Of a DNA stretch of 15,269 nt, positions 1 through 7,240 are shown piece by piece; within the stretch, counting starts at the first letter, position 1; each line of letters opens with the position of its first letter. The position numbers and the translations under genes were made by a program. Below the pieces are notes generated by a model. The model searched no databases and had not been told where the DNA came from. It saw only the letters and a list, made by a program, of their open reading frames with translations. Origin of the DNA: Roseivirga sp. UBA6061 (GTDB taxonomy: Bacteria; Bacteroidota; Bacteroidia; Cytophagales; Cyclobacteriaceae); the NCBI GenBank assembly GCA_002427745.1, contig DIYF01000111.1, positions 1 through 15,269 of the forward strand. Reading direction: 5' to 3'.

Positions 1-335
1 GCTGTTCCCCAATAATCAGGGTGCAGCCAGGTCCAGCCGATTTCCAGCTTACGGTGCGATGGCTGAATATCCATAAACCGGGTACTCCCTATGATTCGCT
101 GATCGGCCTGGTCTATTATGACGAAACAATGCTCTGTACCCGCCTGCATAGATCTGGCAGCCTGATCAAATGCCTTTTGGAAAGTCTCAGGAACCGATAC
201 ATCCCGAACATAATGTGTCCAGATTTTCCCGGGTTTAGAAGCGGCTTCCAGCCCCGGCAAATGATCTGGTCTCAGGGTTTCCAGCCGGATCACTGATCCC
301 GTGAATGATAAGTCAGGTACAACAAGATTGGGCAT
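1..335 (-). CDS. GNAT family N-acetyltransferase, N-terminal part (runs off left edge)
   Basis: Reading the minus strand from an ATG at 335 gives 111 complete codons with no stop before the window edge. The protein begins MPNLVVPDLSF. It has IIGSTRF at about residues 81-87 and EIGWTWLHPDYWGT at 98-111. That pair is characteristic of the RimJ/RimL-like acetyltransferases, which move acetyl from acetyl-CoA to an amine, in RimJ/L a protein N-terminus. The acetyl-CoA pyrophosphate-binding part lies beyond the edge, so catalytic completeness cannot be judged. It is cytoplasmic, with no signal peptide. It is divergent from the DUF3179 gene across 209 nt. The start is the first ATG giving a normal GNAT N-terminus; no clear ribosome binding site is visible. 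The acetylated substrate cannot be inferred. Confidence 0.85.
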   Translation of the reverse strand, partial: MPNLVVPDLSFTGSVIRLETLRPDHLPGLEAASKPGKIWTHYVRDVSVPETFQKAFDQAARSMQAGTEHCFVIIDQADQRIIGSTRFMDIQPSHRKLEIGWTWLHPDYWGT

Positions 336-544
336 AAGGTGTGGGAATGTTTGTCGATGCAATGATAAACGGTGTATGTAAAACCCCCGGTGCCGGACTA
401 CAGGCTATTTACGAGCCGTCCTTCTTACTTCTTACATGTCTTGTCAGTGACGGCTGTATTGATTCAAAATGCTTTCTTGATTTCTGACCGACATTTAAAC
501 AGGATTGGAATAAATCATTTGATCGAATCAGCGGTTATATTGCC

Positions 545-1933
545 ATGAATACCTTCAAGCATTCTCGCATGAGAAGATATACCCATCAAATACTCGTGTT
601 TTGCCTGTTGCTGACTGCCTTTAGCGAGGCAGAGGCACAGAAAGAATCAGATCGCCTGGCAGTTGAACATTTTCTCAATCTGTTCAATCGTGACCGGTCT
701 ACACATCAGGAGTCTCTGGACTACATTAGCGAGCACTGGCAAACTGAGTTTACTCCTATGGTACTGGAGGTGGTTTACCTGCAGAAAGACCCTCAGGTAG
801 TTCAGCCGCTGTTAACGCTGCTCAACAGAAAGGAAGGCTGGCAGCAAAGCTTTGAGTTTAATAGCTGGTACAAGAAACTGTGGTCGGAAGACACCAAAGT
901 ATTGCCCAATTATGCAGACTTCAAAGCGGGTGTTTACAAATTCATTGACCCGAAGTTTGAGACCTATTTCAAGGGACGCTATGAAAGTGATATTCGCATC
1001 GATGAGATTGTATGGGGAGGTGTGAAGCAGGATGGTATTCCTCCCCTGAGAAACCCCGAAATGATTTCTGGAGCTGAGGCCAGTTACCTGGAAGACGATA
1101 ATGTGGTTTTTGGTATTGAAGTGAACGGAGATGTGAGGGCTTACCCCAAACGCATTCTGGCCTGGCATGAAATGTTTGTAGATGAAGTAGGGGGAATGAA
1201 TGTGGCCGGTGTTTATTGCACACTTTGTGGTACGGTGATTCTCTACAATACCAGCCATAATGGTGTGGAACATGAGGTGGGGACCAGCGGCTTCCTGTAC
1301 CGATCAAATAAGCTGATGTATGACAAGGCTACCCAATCTCTTTGGAATACCCTTTGGGGCAGCCCGGTATTGGGGCCTCTGACAGGAAAGGGCATTGAAC
1401 TGGAGAAACTGAGTGTAGTGACAACCACCTGGGGAGAATGGAAACGCAGGCATCCGGAAACTACGGTGTTGTCGCTGTCTACGGGCCACAGAAGAGATTA
1501 TGGAGAGGGAGTGGCTTACCAGGATTACTTTGCCACAGATCAGCTGATGTTTTTTACACCTTTCGATGACAACAGACTCAAGAACAAGCAGGAGATACTC
1601 GCACTTCAGTTTCCTGAATACCCAAGAAAGCAGCTGGCCATTTCTACCAGATTTCTTAAAAAGAAACCGGTCTATGAAGGTTCATTAGGCCCTGTTGATT
1701 TTGTGGTATTTACCGATGCCTCCGGGGCCAATCGCGTGTATGACAGGTCAGATATCAGCTTTAAAAGCTACGATGGCAAAGAGGGGATCAAAGACAAAGA
1801 AGGTAAGGAGTGGACCCTTTTTGAGAACCGGATTGTGAGGGAAGACGGTCTTACACTACAGCGCTTACCTTATCACAGGGCCTTTTGGTTTGGCTGGAAG
1901 GCGGCTTACCCCAATACCAGGCTTATTAAATAG
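545..1933 (+). CDS. exported DUF3179 domain-containing protein
   Basis: The 462-residue product begins with a basic stretch and a hydrophobic segment (about 15-27), with likely cleavage at SEAEA|Q near residue 31, so it should be exported. A helical N-terminal region (about 35-120) precedes the DUF3179 domain (about 150-455). The domain is recognised by GIPPLRNP (164-171), VFGIEVNGDVRAYPKRILAWHE (188-209), a CTLCG motif (Cys225 and Cys228) and a C-terminal FWFGWKAAYP (447-456). The family has no established biochemical role. The CxxC and nearby His208 would suit metal binding or redox chemistry, but that is inference. An in-frame ATG at residue 9 is an alternative start that still keeps the signal peptide. 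The stop is followed after 2 nt by the next ATG, so the pair is almost certainly co-transcribed. Confidence 0.9.
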   Translation: MNTFKHSRMRRYTHQILVFCLLLTAFSEAEAQKESDRLAVEHFLNLFNRDRSTHQESLDYISEHWQTEFTPMVLEVVYLQKDPQVVQPLLTLLNRKEGWQQSFEFNSWYKKLWSEDTKVLPNYADFKAGVYKFIDPKFETYFKGRYESDIRIDEIVWGGVKQDGIPPLRNPEMISGAEASYLEDDNVVFGIEVNGDVRAYPKRILAWHEMFVDEVGGMNVAGVYCTLCGTVILYNTSHNGVEHEVGTSGFLYRSNKLMYDKATQSLWNTLWGSPVLGPLTGKGIELEKLSVVTTTWGEWKRRHPETTVLSLSTGHRRDYGEGVAYQDYFATDQLMFFTPFDDNRLKNKQEILALQFPEYPRKQLAISTRFLKKKPVYEGSLGPVDFVVFTDASGANRVYDRSDISFKSYDGKEGIKDKEGKEWTLFENRIVREDGLTLQRLPYHRAFWFGWKAAYPNTRLIK

Positions 1934-1935
1934 AA

Positions 1936-2715
1936 ATGAAAAGCCTGTTCAGAGGTTTAGGGATTTTACTACTAGCTACATGCATGGGAGCTTGTTCCGG
2001 TGATGGAGAGGCGCCTTTACCGGCAGGCTCTCTGGCTGCTTTGGTAGAGGAGCTGGGACTACCGATTCAACAGGATTCACTCATCGCCTGTGCGGCCAGT
2101 GGTCAGCATGGTTTCCTGCGGGAAAGCTCCGGTGAGCCGGTGTCAGTCATCTACCTTCCTGTACCCGGTTCAGGGGAGACCTGGTATTTTGAAACGAACG
2201 GACCTGTCAGCGATAAAACGAACTTTCGGCAGTACCAGCAGAGGAATATGGAGGATAAGCCTTTGTTGAATGGCTTCCTGAGAAAATTTGCTCATCCCGG
2301 TAATGCCACGGAGACTATTGGTATAGTCGCTACGGTGAATAATGGCAAGCTCCTTCTTTCAAATCCGATCAACATCAAGATGGCTGAGCAACCTACTGGT
2401 TTTAATACAAGAGATATGTCGGTTGATCTGACTGAACCATTGATGCCGGACTTTACCTGGCCTGAAAGCACTCAGGGAGAAGATGCCATCTATTTTCATG
2501 TGGTGAGCGATGCCGGCAATAACCTGATTTCAGGTACCTATTCCTACGATCGTAATTTTCGCTTTTATGATTTGTCTAATGTGGTGCTGAATATCCACGA
2601 TACCGATCCAGCACCTCAGCTATTACCAAATGAGGCTTATACTTTCTCTGTACTGGCCGTGAGTCTGGATAACTGGGTGAATGCGTATTGGGTCAGGGAC
2701 TTCAGGACGGATTAG
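1936..2715 (+). CDS. probable lipoprotein with a C-terminal beta-sandwich-like region
   Basis: The 259-residue product has a short N-terminal signal ending in MGAC, so Cys20 is the probable lipidated residue. The following SGDGE is acidic, loosely like Bacteroidota lipoprotein surface-export signals, which makes outer-membrane or surface placement plausible. The rest contains two beta-rich parts, about 45-150 and 160-259. The second (DFTWPESTQGEDAIYFHVV, then YTFSVLAVSLDNW) reads like a fibronectin-III-type fold, but this is by eye only. No catalytic motif is seen and no family is recognised. It lies 2 nt after the DUF3179 gene, implying coupled translation and perhaps a joint envelope role. 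No SD-like sequence fits in the 2-nt spacer, consistent with reinitiation. Confidence 0.8.
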   Translation: MKSLFRGLGILLLATCMGACSGDGEAPLPAGSLAALVEELGLPIQQDSLIACAASGQHGFLRESSGEPVSVIYLPVPGSGETWYFETNGPVSDKTNFRQYQQRNMEDKPLLNGFLRKFAHPGNATETIGIVATVNNGKLLLSNPINIKMAEQPTGFNTRDMSVDLTEPLMPDFTWPESTQGEDAIYFHVVSDAGNNLISGTYSYDRNFRFYDLSNVVLNIHDTDPAPQLLPNEAYTFSVLAVSLDNWVNAYWVRDFRTD

Positions 2716-3093
2716 TGAAGGACCACCCCGCCCACTGCTTTTATTTATGACGTATTTGATTTCTCAGGGCACCTGCCTGTTGGCAGACAGGCCCCTCCTG
2801 TTCTTATGGATTAAGCAAACTGATTGATATAAAAATGGTCATATTTTCGATCGTATTTCGGAGTCAGGCAAGAAAGAGATGAACTAATTATTAGAATGGA
2901 TTTGTTTCCACCTCTGGGAGGTTTAGTGAAGAAGTATCCCACCAAAAACTGTTTCTTTGACAACTCGGTATTTTCTTCTTTTGTGGTGACCCTAACCCCT
3001 CTTGTCCATGAGGGGAATTGTCCGCGAACTCCTCTCCATGTTGGAGGTTCACACATTAGTAAAAGCCGATTCTAATCACCATAACTGTTAACC
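2716..3093. other. gene-poor gap with several hairpins and degenerate repeat fragments
   Basis: No convincing gene lies here. An 18-nt inverted repeat at 2775-2792 (GCCTGT, 6-nt loop, ACAGGC) matches the central part of the repeat at 9571-9588, but in inverted orientation with one extra T. Further C/G-rich hairpins occur at 2910-2922 (ACCTC-TGG-GAGGT) and 2996-3015 (CCCCTC, 8-nt loop, GAGGGG). A weaker one lies around 3020-3045. An open frame of 81 codons on the minus strand (3056-2811) is made from these repeats and is not called. The gap separates the plus-strand lipoprotein gene from a convergent minus-strand gene, so some hairpins may end transcripts, although no clean U-run follows them. 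Confidence 0.6.
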
Positions 3094-3279
3094 TCACAAC
3101 TCCTCAAAAGGCTCGTCATCGGTGCGTTCATCGCTTTGTTCTATGCGGTAATTAGTCTCGTCCATAAAGCGACTTTCCTGTTTGATGCTGTTGGCAATAC
3201 CAACCATCCAGGCAACACAGAGAATTTTGATATAGCCTCCGATTTTCAGAAGGAACCGTTTCAGACGTGATTTGGGCAT
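3094..3279 (-). CDS. small membrane-anchored protein (61 residues), hypothetical
   Basis: The product has a very basic start (MPKSRLKRFLLK), one hydrophobic stretch at about 13-31 (IGGYIKILCVAWMVGIANS) and a hydrophilic acidic tail ending DERTDDEPFEEL. This pattern suggests a single-pass inner-membrane protein with a basic cytoplasmic end. It is read in the same direction as the M1 aminopeptidase gene, 41 nt after its stop, so it is probably transcribed with it. No family is recognised. The charge layout and position favour a real gene over a chance frame, but no homolog could be checked. Confidence 0.55.
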   Translation of the reverse strand: MPKSRLKRFLLKIGGYIKILCVAWMVGIANSIKQESRFMDETNYRIEQSDERTDDEPFEEL

Positions 3280-3320
3280 GATGGCTTGTCAGCAATTAGC
3301 ATTCCAGGCCCTCAAATCAC

Positions 3321-4907
3321 CTATCTGCCTGTCACTTTGCCCTCAAATAGCAGGTTTGTGTCAGGGTCAAGTACGATTTTGGCAGGTTTTTTATCCGTTT
3401 TGATGCTGAAAGCCTGTTTCTCTTTGTTTACCTGCAGGGTTTCTCTTTGGCTTGAACCGTCCTGATAGATGACCTCGATTTCCAGTGGAAATTGAAATGT
3501 GGAGTTCTGTCTTTGATCAACCAGTACCTGTAAACCGTCTTTGTATTGCCAGTTCAGCTCAATATCCGGGTGACCGGCTGTATAAATCCACTGTTGAAAA
3601 AACTGGTCCAGATCTTTACCTGAGGCTTCTTCGAATACTTCCTTCAGATCTTCGGTCAAGGCATTGGACAGCTTGTACTGATCGTAGTAGGTTTTAATCG
3701 CCTGCCAGAAGACCTGGTCTCCAACTTCTTTCCTCAGCATATGCAGCACAAAGCCGCCTTTTTGATAGGAGTTGGCATTGAGCAACTGCATATAGTTTTC
3801 AATAGCTGTGTTGACCACCGGAACACTCTGACGCTTGTTGAAGGCGATGATCTGATTTCTGTCTGTCAGTCGGTCTTCAGCCGCTGCGGTCTTACCGTAC
3901 TTTTGTTCTCTGTACAGTATGGTAAAGTAGGTAGCAAAGCCTTCGCTGAGCCATATGTGATGCCAGTTGGCTTCAGAGGCTGAGTTACCAAACCACTGAT
4001 GAGCAATCTCATGAGCAATTAGTCCTTCTGAGGTTCTCTGACCATTGACAGAGGCCTCCATATAGAAGATATTGCTGGCATTTTCCATACCTCCGAACTG
4101 TGTCTTTGACTGCACATTGGCCAGCTTGGCATAAGGGTAGGGGCCTACATGATTGATAAACCAGTCCATGATTTCTACGGCCAGGGCGTAGTCGTAGAAT
4201 CCATTCTGACGGTCCTGGGGGTAGACCCAGCTTGAAACGGGTATTCCAGAAACTTCTCCGGCTTGTTGTATAGCGAAACGCGCTGCACCGATTACCATGA
4301 CTTTGGTGGGGAGCTGAACCCGGGTTTTCCAGTGGGTCAGGGTTAGTTCATCACTCAGGTTAGTGCGTTCCACGAGCGAGCCGTTACCCACCACCTGGTA
4401 GTGGCTGGGAGCTGTGACAATCCACTCTACTGTGGCCTTGTCTGAAGGGTGGTCTACAATGGGGAGCCAGTTTCTGCCACGATCCGGCCAGTTGTCTCCG
4501 AAGAAAGTGCGATCACCATGTTTGTTTTTTGAAATGATTAAACCGGTGGCAGGTACCCCGCTGTAGGAGATTTCGTAGTGTCGGATATCACCTGCTTTGG
4601 CAGTTGTATTCAGGGTCAGTTTCCCCTGATTATGCGTGAAAGAAACCTTTTCATCTCCTTCGTTAACGGCAGAAACGGTCATTCCTTTGTCATCCGTTTT
4701 ACTGGTCAGGTCCAGGTCAAAGCCGGTAGCATCCTTTTTGAACTTTACGGTAACGGTTGCCTTAGCTTCAATTTTGTCATTGTCGTCATTGAGCTCTATT
4801 TCGAACTGGTAATGTCTGATATCAATGGTGTTAAACCGGTCGAAGTGTTTTTGTGCCTGCAGGGCAGAGCAGATGATCAGTGCCAGTAGGGTAAGTCTTA
4901 GCTTCAT
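3321..4907 (-). CDS. exported M1 family metallo-aminopeptidase, compact form
   Basis: The 528-residue protein starts with a signal peptide (MKLRLTLLALIICSALQA, mature end at Gln19). The M1 hallmarks are present: the exopeptidase motif GGMEN (272-276), zinc ligands in HEIAHQWFGN (His299 and His303) with the distal Glu322 in WLSEGFA, catalytic Glu300, and the transition-state tyrosine Tyr381 in SYQKGG. The N-terminal beta domain covers about 25-210 and the thermolysin-like domain about 215-450. The large C-terminal helical repeat domain of long family members such as PepN is absent; only about 80 residues of beta-rich sequence follow. It should remove N-terminal amino acids from peptides in the periplasm or outside the cell. 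Its gene follows the DDAH-like gene by 73 nt with a repeat hairpin between, and precedes a small membrane-protein gene. Confidence 0.93.
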   Translation of the reverse strand: MKLRLTLLALIICSALQAQKHFDRFNTIDIRHYQFEIELNDDNDKIEAKATVTVKFKKDATGFDLDLTSKTDDKGMTVSAVNEGDEKVSFTHNQGKLTLNTTAKAGDIRHYEISYSGVPATGLIISKNKHGDRTFFGDNWPDRGRNWLPIVDHPSDKATVEWIVTAPSHYQVVGNGSLVERTNLSDELTLTHWKTRVQLPTKVMVIGAARFAIQQAGEVSGIPVSSWVYPQDRQNGFYDYALAVEIMDWFINHVGPYPYAKLANVQSKTQFGGMENASNIFYMEASVNGQRTSEGLIAHEIAHQWFGNSASEANWHHIWLSEGFATYFTILYREQKYGKTAAAEDRLTDRNQIIAFNKRQSVPVVNTAIENYMQLLNANSYQKGGFVLHMLRKEVGDQVFWQAIKTYYDQYKLSNALTEDLKEVFEEASGKDLDQFFQQWIYTAGHPDIELNWQYKDGLQVLVDQRQNSTFQFPLEIEVIYQDGSSQRETLQVNKEKQAFSIKTDKKPAKIVLDPDTNLLFEGKVTGR

Positions 4908-4952
4908 AAATCAATTTTTCAGGTGGCTGAATTTAGGGAATATTAGTCACTT

Positions 4953-4979
4953 ACCCCTCCGTCCTGAAAGGACAGGAGT
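4953..4979. repeat. short form of the multi-hairpin repeat, between DDAH-like and M1 genes
   Basis: The stretch starts ACCCCTCCG like the units near 9549-9763. It then forms the first hairpin (GTCCT-GAA-AGGAC) and ends at once with AGGAGT, lacking the second and third hairpins of the full unit. The outer CTCC and GGAG can also pair, giving a stem of about nine pairs with one bulge. Lying between two minus-strand genes, it could stabilise or end the upstream transcript, but no U-run follows on that strand. Confidence 0.6.
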
Positions 4980-4980
4980 T

Positions 4981-5856
4981 TCAGATTTTGCGGTAGATGG
5001 GGCGTGTGAGGCAGGTAGGACCACCGCCTCCTTTTACACTGATTTCTTCACCGGTATAGGTGGTTACTTCACAACCAGCGGCTTTGAGTCTGGATTCTGT
5101 GATGGGGTTTCCAGCCACCATAAGACATTTGTTGGGTGCGATGGCGAGTACATTACAGCCCATAGATTCAAACTCTTCATCGGGCACTTCCACAAACCTG
5201 AAACCACGCTGGATCAGCTCATTACGGAAACTGATGGGCATAAGCGGAGAGTAAATCACTGCCAGATCATGTGCTACCGGGCTCAGGATACTCATCAGGT
5301 GAAATACATCTGAGGGGCCTTTGTAGTGTGGCAGGTCTACGGTGATTACCTCAATGCCATGTGGCTCCAGCAGGGCCTTGAGTTGTTTGATCCCATCCGG
5401 GTTAGTGCGGTAGGTATGTCCTACAGCCAGCGTCTTTTCATCCAGCCAGGCCACATCGCCTCCTTCGAGTGTACCCAGGCCATCTATCTTGCCCAGTATA
5501 GGAATACCGGCTTTTTCAAAGAGGCTGAGTTGAGCCTGGGGCTCGTTCATACGTCCTCCTTTGCCCATGTTACAAATGATCATGCCGAAATCAGTGGCAA
5601 TGGAGGCATCCCGACAATAGACGGAATCTATTTGTACGTTTCCGTCCTGGCTGAATTCACTGAGATTAAGTTCGCTGGAAGCAAAATTAGACCGGAACTC
5701 TTTATACTCTTCCAGTGCCTTTTCAAAGTCTGGTTCTGATAAGTAGTTCAAAGGTTCCCATTGATCACTGAGTGTGTTTTGGTCCACAAAGGCTGCATCA
5801 GCAGGTTTGATCCACATGGACAAGATGCGTCCGTATTCAGAATGACAGGTTTTCAT
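4981..5856 (-). CDS. dimethylarginine dimethylaminohydrolase-type guanidino hydrolase
   Basis: The 291-residue product belongs to the pentein (amidinotransferase/deiminase) superfamily. It has RDAS (82-85), GTLEGGD (128-134), the catalytic-histidine segment FHLMSILSPV (His186) and the nucleophile Cys282 in GGGGPTCLTRPI. This arrangement matches DDAH-type enzymes, which hydrolyse N-omega-methylated arginine to citrulline and a methylamine. Arginine deiminase-like or other guanidine substrates cannot be excluded. It is cytoplasmic. The frame is open further upstream to 6018, but that part overlaps the permease; the ATG at 5856 gives the normal N-terminus (MKTCHSEYGRIL). Only 4 nt separate this start from the permease stop, so translational coupling is likely and the permease probably supplies or exports substrate or product. 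Confidence 0.87.
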   Translation of the reverse strand: MKTCHSEYGRILSMWIKPADAAFVDQNTLSDQWEPLNYLSEPDFEKALEEYKEFRSNFASSELNLSEFSQDGNVQIDSVYCRDASIATDFGMIICNMGKGGRMNEPQAQLSLFEKAGIPILGKIDGLGTLEGGDVAWLDEKTLAVGHTYRTNPDGIKQLKALLEPHGIEVITVDLPHYKGPSDVFHLMSILSPVAHDLAVIYSPLMPISFRNELIQRGFRFVEVPDEEFESMGCNVLAIAPNKCLMVAGNPITESRLKAAGCEVTTYTGEEISVKGGGGPTCLTRPIYRKI

Positions 5857-5860
5857 AGAG

Positions 5861-7162
5861 TTATTTTCTTTTACACCAGAAGTAAATCGGTATACCGGCT
5901 GCAATACTTCCCAGACCATACAAATTGGCTTCGGTTCCGGAACCAATGAACATCCAGACAGAGAAGATGATAGCGATGGTGACAATAATAACGTTGACGG
6001 GCGTAAGTCTGAAACCATGTTGATTTTTTAGCGCGAAAAAGCCCAGTGCCAGCGCACTTGTCAGGTAGGAGAGCAGTACGGTTACAGCTGTAAGGAGTAG
6101 TGCAAAAGCATACAGTCCATTCAAGCCTTTGGCCTGGTTGGCTATTAGCAAGGTGGTTACAATGATGCTTGAAAAGATTATGCTAAAGCTGGGGGCGGCA
6201 TTCTTATTCGTTTTGCCAAAAGCTTTGGGAAGTAGTTTGTCTGTGGCCATGGCCAGGGGAAGTTGTCCCTGAATGAGAATCCAGGCGTTCAAAGCACCAA
6301 AAGCAGAGATACAGGCTCCACCGGCTACGAGATAACGTGCGTTTTCTCCCCATATGCTGGCGGCTGCATCACTATAAGGAGCTACTGAGGTAGTCAACTG
6401 GTCCGGTGGTAGGATACCGAACAGGGAGGCAGAGCTGAGTATATAAATGAGTATGACAAAGCAGGTGCCGAGCATGGTCGCCCGGGGTATGGTTTTCTTA
6501 GGTTCTTTGATATTGCCTGCCGGAATAGTGGCTGATTCCAGGCCCATAAAAGCAAACAGGCAGAAGGCGGTACAGACGGTGATGGCCTCCAGTCCTGAAC
6601 CTGAACTTTTATTGAAAGGTGTGAAATGAGAAACATCAAAGAAGAAAAAGCCTGCTACTGTGATAATGATGATGGGTAATACCTTAAGAATGGTGGAGAT
6701 GAGCTGGAGCTGACCTCCGCTCTTTACACTGTGGCTGTTCAATGCTGTCAGTGACCAGAGCGTAAGTAACCCTGTACCGGTTGCCAGAAGGGTGTTTTCT
6801 GCCAGCGCGGGGATAAAGACACTGAGATAGCTGATGAAAGTGATGGTAATGGCTGCATTGGTTGTCCAGACGGATATCCAGTAGCCCCAGGCTACAATAA
6901 AAGCGGTCAGGTCACCAAAGGCTTCGCGGCTGTAGGCATAGGGACCACCGGTAGCAGGAATTACTTTGGAGAGCTTGCTCATGACGGTGGCTAATACCAG
7001 GGCTCCCAATGCCGAGAACACCCAGCCCAGCAGGCTGATGCCTCCGTAAGGAGCAAGGGCGGTGGGTATGGAAAAAATACCGGAACCGATCATGCTGCCC
7101 ACTACCAGTGAGCTTACCGTCCAGATTCCGAGCTGCTTAGCCTTTTGGCCATTTTTACTCAT
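5861..7162 (-). CDS. APC superfamily amino acid permease, AdiC/PotE-like basic amino acid or polyamine antiporter group
   Basis: The 433-residue protein is strongly hydrophobic with about twelve membrane segments. TM1 carries the unwound-helix motif GSMIGSGIF (22-30). TM6 carries AFMGLESATIPAGNIKEPKK (204-223), close to the equivalent AdiC stretch, with Glu209 at the conserved gating glutamate. Trp294 in NAWILIQGQ aligns with the AdiC substrate-stacking tryptophan (W293), while the AdiC W202 position appears to be Phe203. These comparisons are from memory of the family. Antiport of arginine-like, ornithine-like or polyamine substrates is therefore likely but unproven. It is the first gene of a unit with the DDAH-like enzyme 4 nt downstream, pointing to methylarginine, arginine or citrulline transport. 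It is divergent from the Rieske oxygenase gene. Confidence 0.88.
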   Translation of the reverse strand: MSKNGQKAKQLGIWTVSSLVVGSMIGSGIFSIPTALAPYGGISLLGWVFSALGALVLATVMSKLSKVIPATGGPYAYSREAFGDLTAFIVAWGYWISVWTTNAAITITFISYLSVFIPALAENTLLATGTGLLTLWSLTALNSHSVKSGGQLQLISTILKVLPIIIITVAGFFFFDVSHFTPFNKSSGSGLEAITVCTAFCLFAFMGLESATIPAGNIKEPKKTIPRATMLGTCFVILIYILSSASLFGILPPDQLTTSVAPYSDAAASIWGENARYLVAGGACISAFGALNAWILIQGQLPLAMATDKLLPKAFGKTNKNAAPSFSIIFSSIIVTTLLIANQAKGLNGLYAFALLLTAVTVLLSYLTSALALGFFALKNQHGFRLTPVNVIIVTIAIIFSVWMFIGSGTEANLYGLGSIAAGIPIYFWCKRK

Positions 7163-7177
7163 ATCAAAAAAATCAAA

Positions 7178-7202
7178 GCGGAATGCCTATTTTGCATTCT
7201 GC
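7178..7202. promoter_or_regulatory. inverted repeat in divergent promoter region, possible operator
   Basis: GCGGAATGC, a 7-nt spacer (CTATTTT) and GCATTCTGC form an inverted repeat with eight of nine positions complementary. It lies in the 70 nt between two divergent starts (permease and Rieske oxygenase). That position and symmetry suit a dimeric regulator controlling both directions. It could instead form a hairpin in the permease leader. No regulator gene is in the window. Confidence 0.45.
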
Positions 7203-7208
7203 GATTGA

Positions 7209-7240
7209 CCAAGTTATTAATTCCAGCGCAACATGCCCAA
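7209..7240 (-). promoter_or_regulatory. candidate Bacteroidota-type promoter for permease and DDAH-like genes
   Basis: On the minus strand TAACTTGG (7216-7209) matches seven of eight positions of the Bacteroidota -7 consensus TAnnTTTG. A TTG (7240-7238) lies 21 nt upstream, in the range for the -33 element. Transcription would start near 7202, so the inverted repeat at 7178-7202 would sit right at the transcript start. The -33 element overlaps the first codons of the divergent Rieske gene. Such short motifs arise by chance, so this is tentative. Confidence 0.3.

Noticed and set aside
21..296. 91-codon plus-strand open frame
   Set aside because: It lies opposite the GNAT gene, whose minus-strand translation has clear family motifs; the plus-strand peptide resembles nothing and has no signal or domain.
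2811..3056. 81-codon minus-strand open frame
   Set aside because: It runs through hairpin-rich repeat sequence and its residues (PPTWRGVRG, KPPRGGNKS) reflect translated repeats rather than a protein fold.
5857..6018. N-terminal extension of the DDAH-like frame upstream of 5856
   Set aside because: It overlaps the permease coding region in another frame, and the family N-terminus starts at the ATG at 5856, 4 nt after the permease stop.
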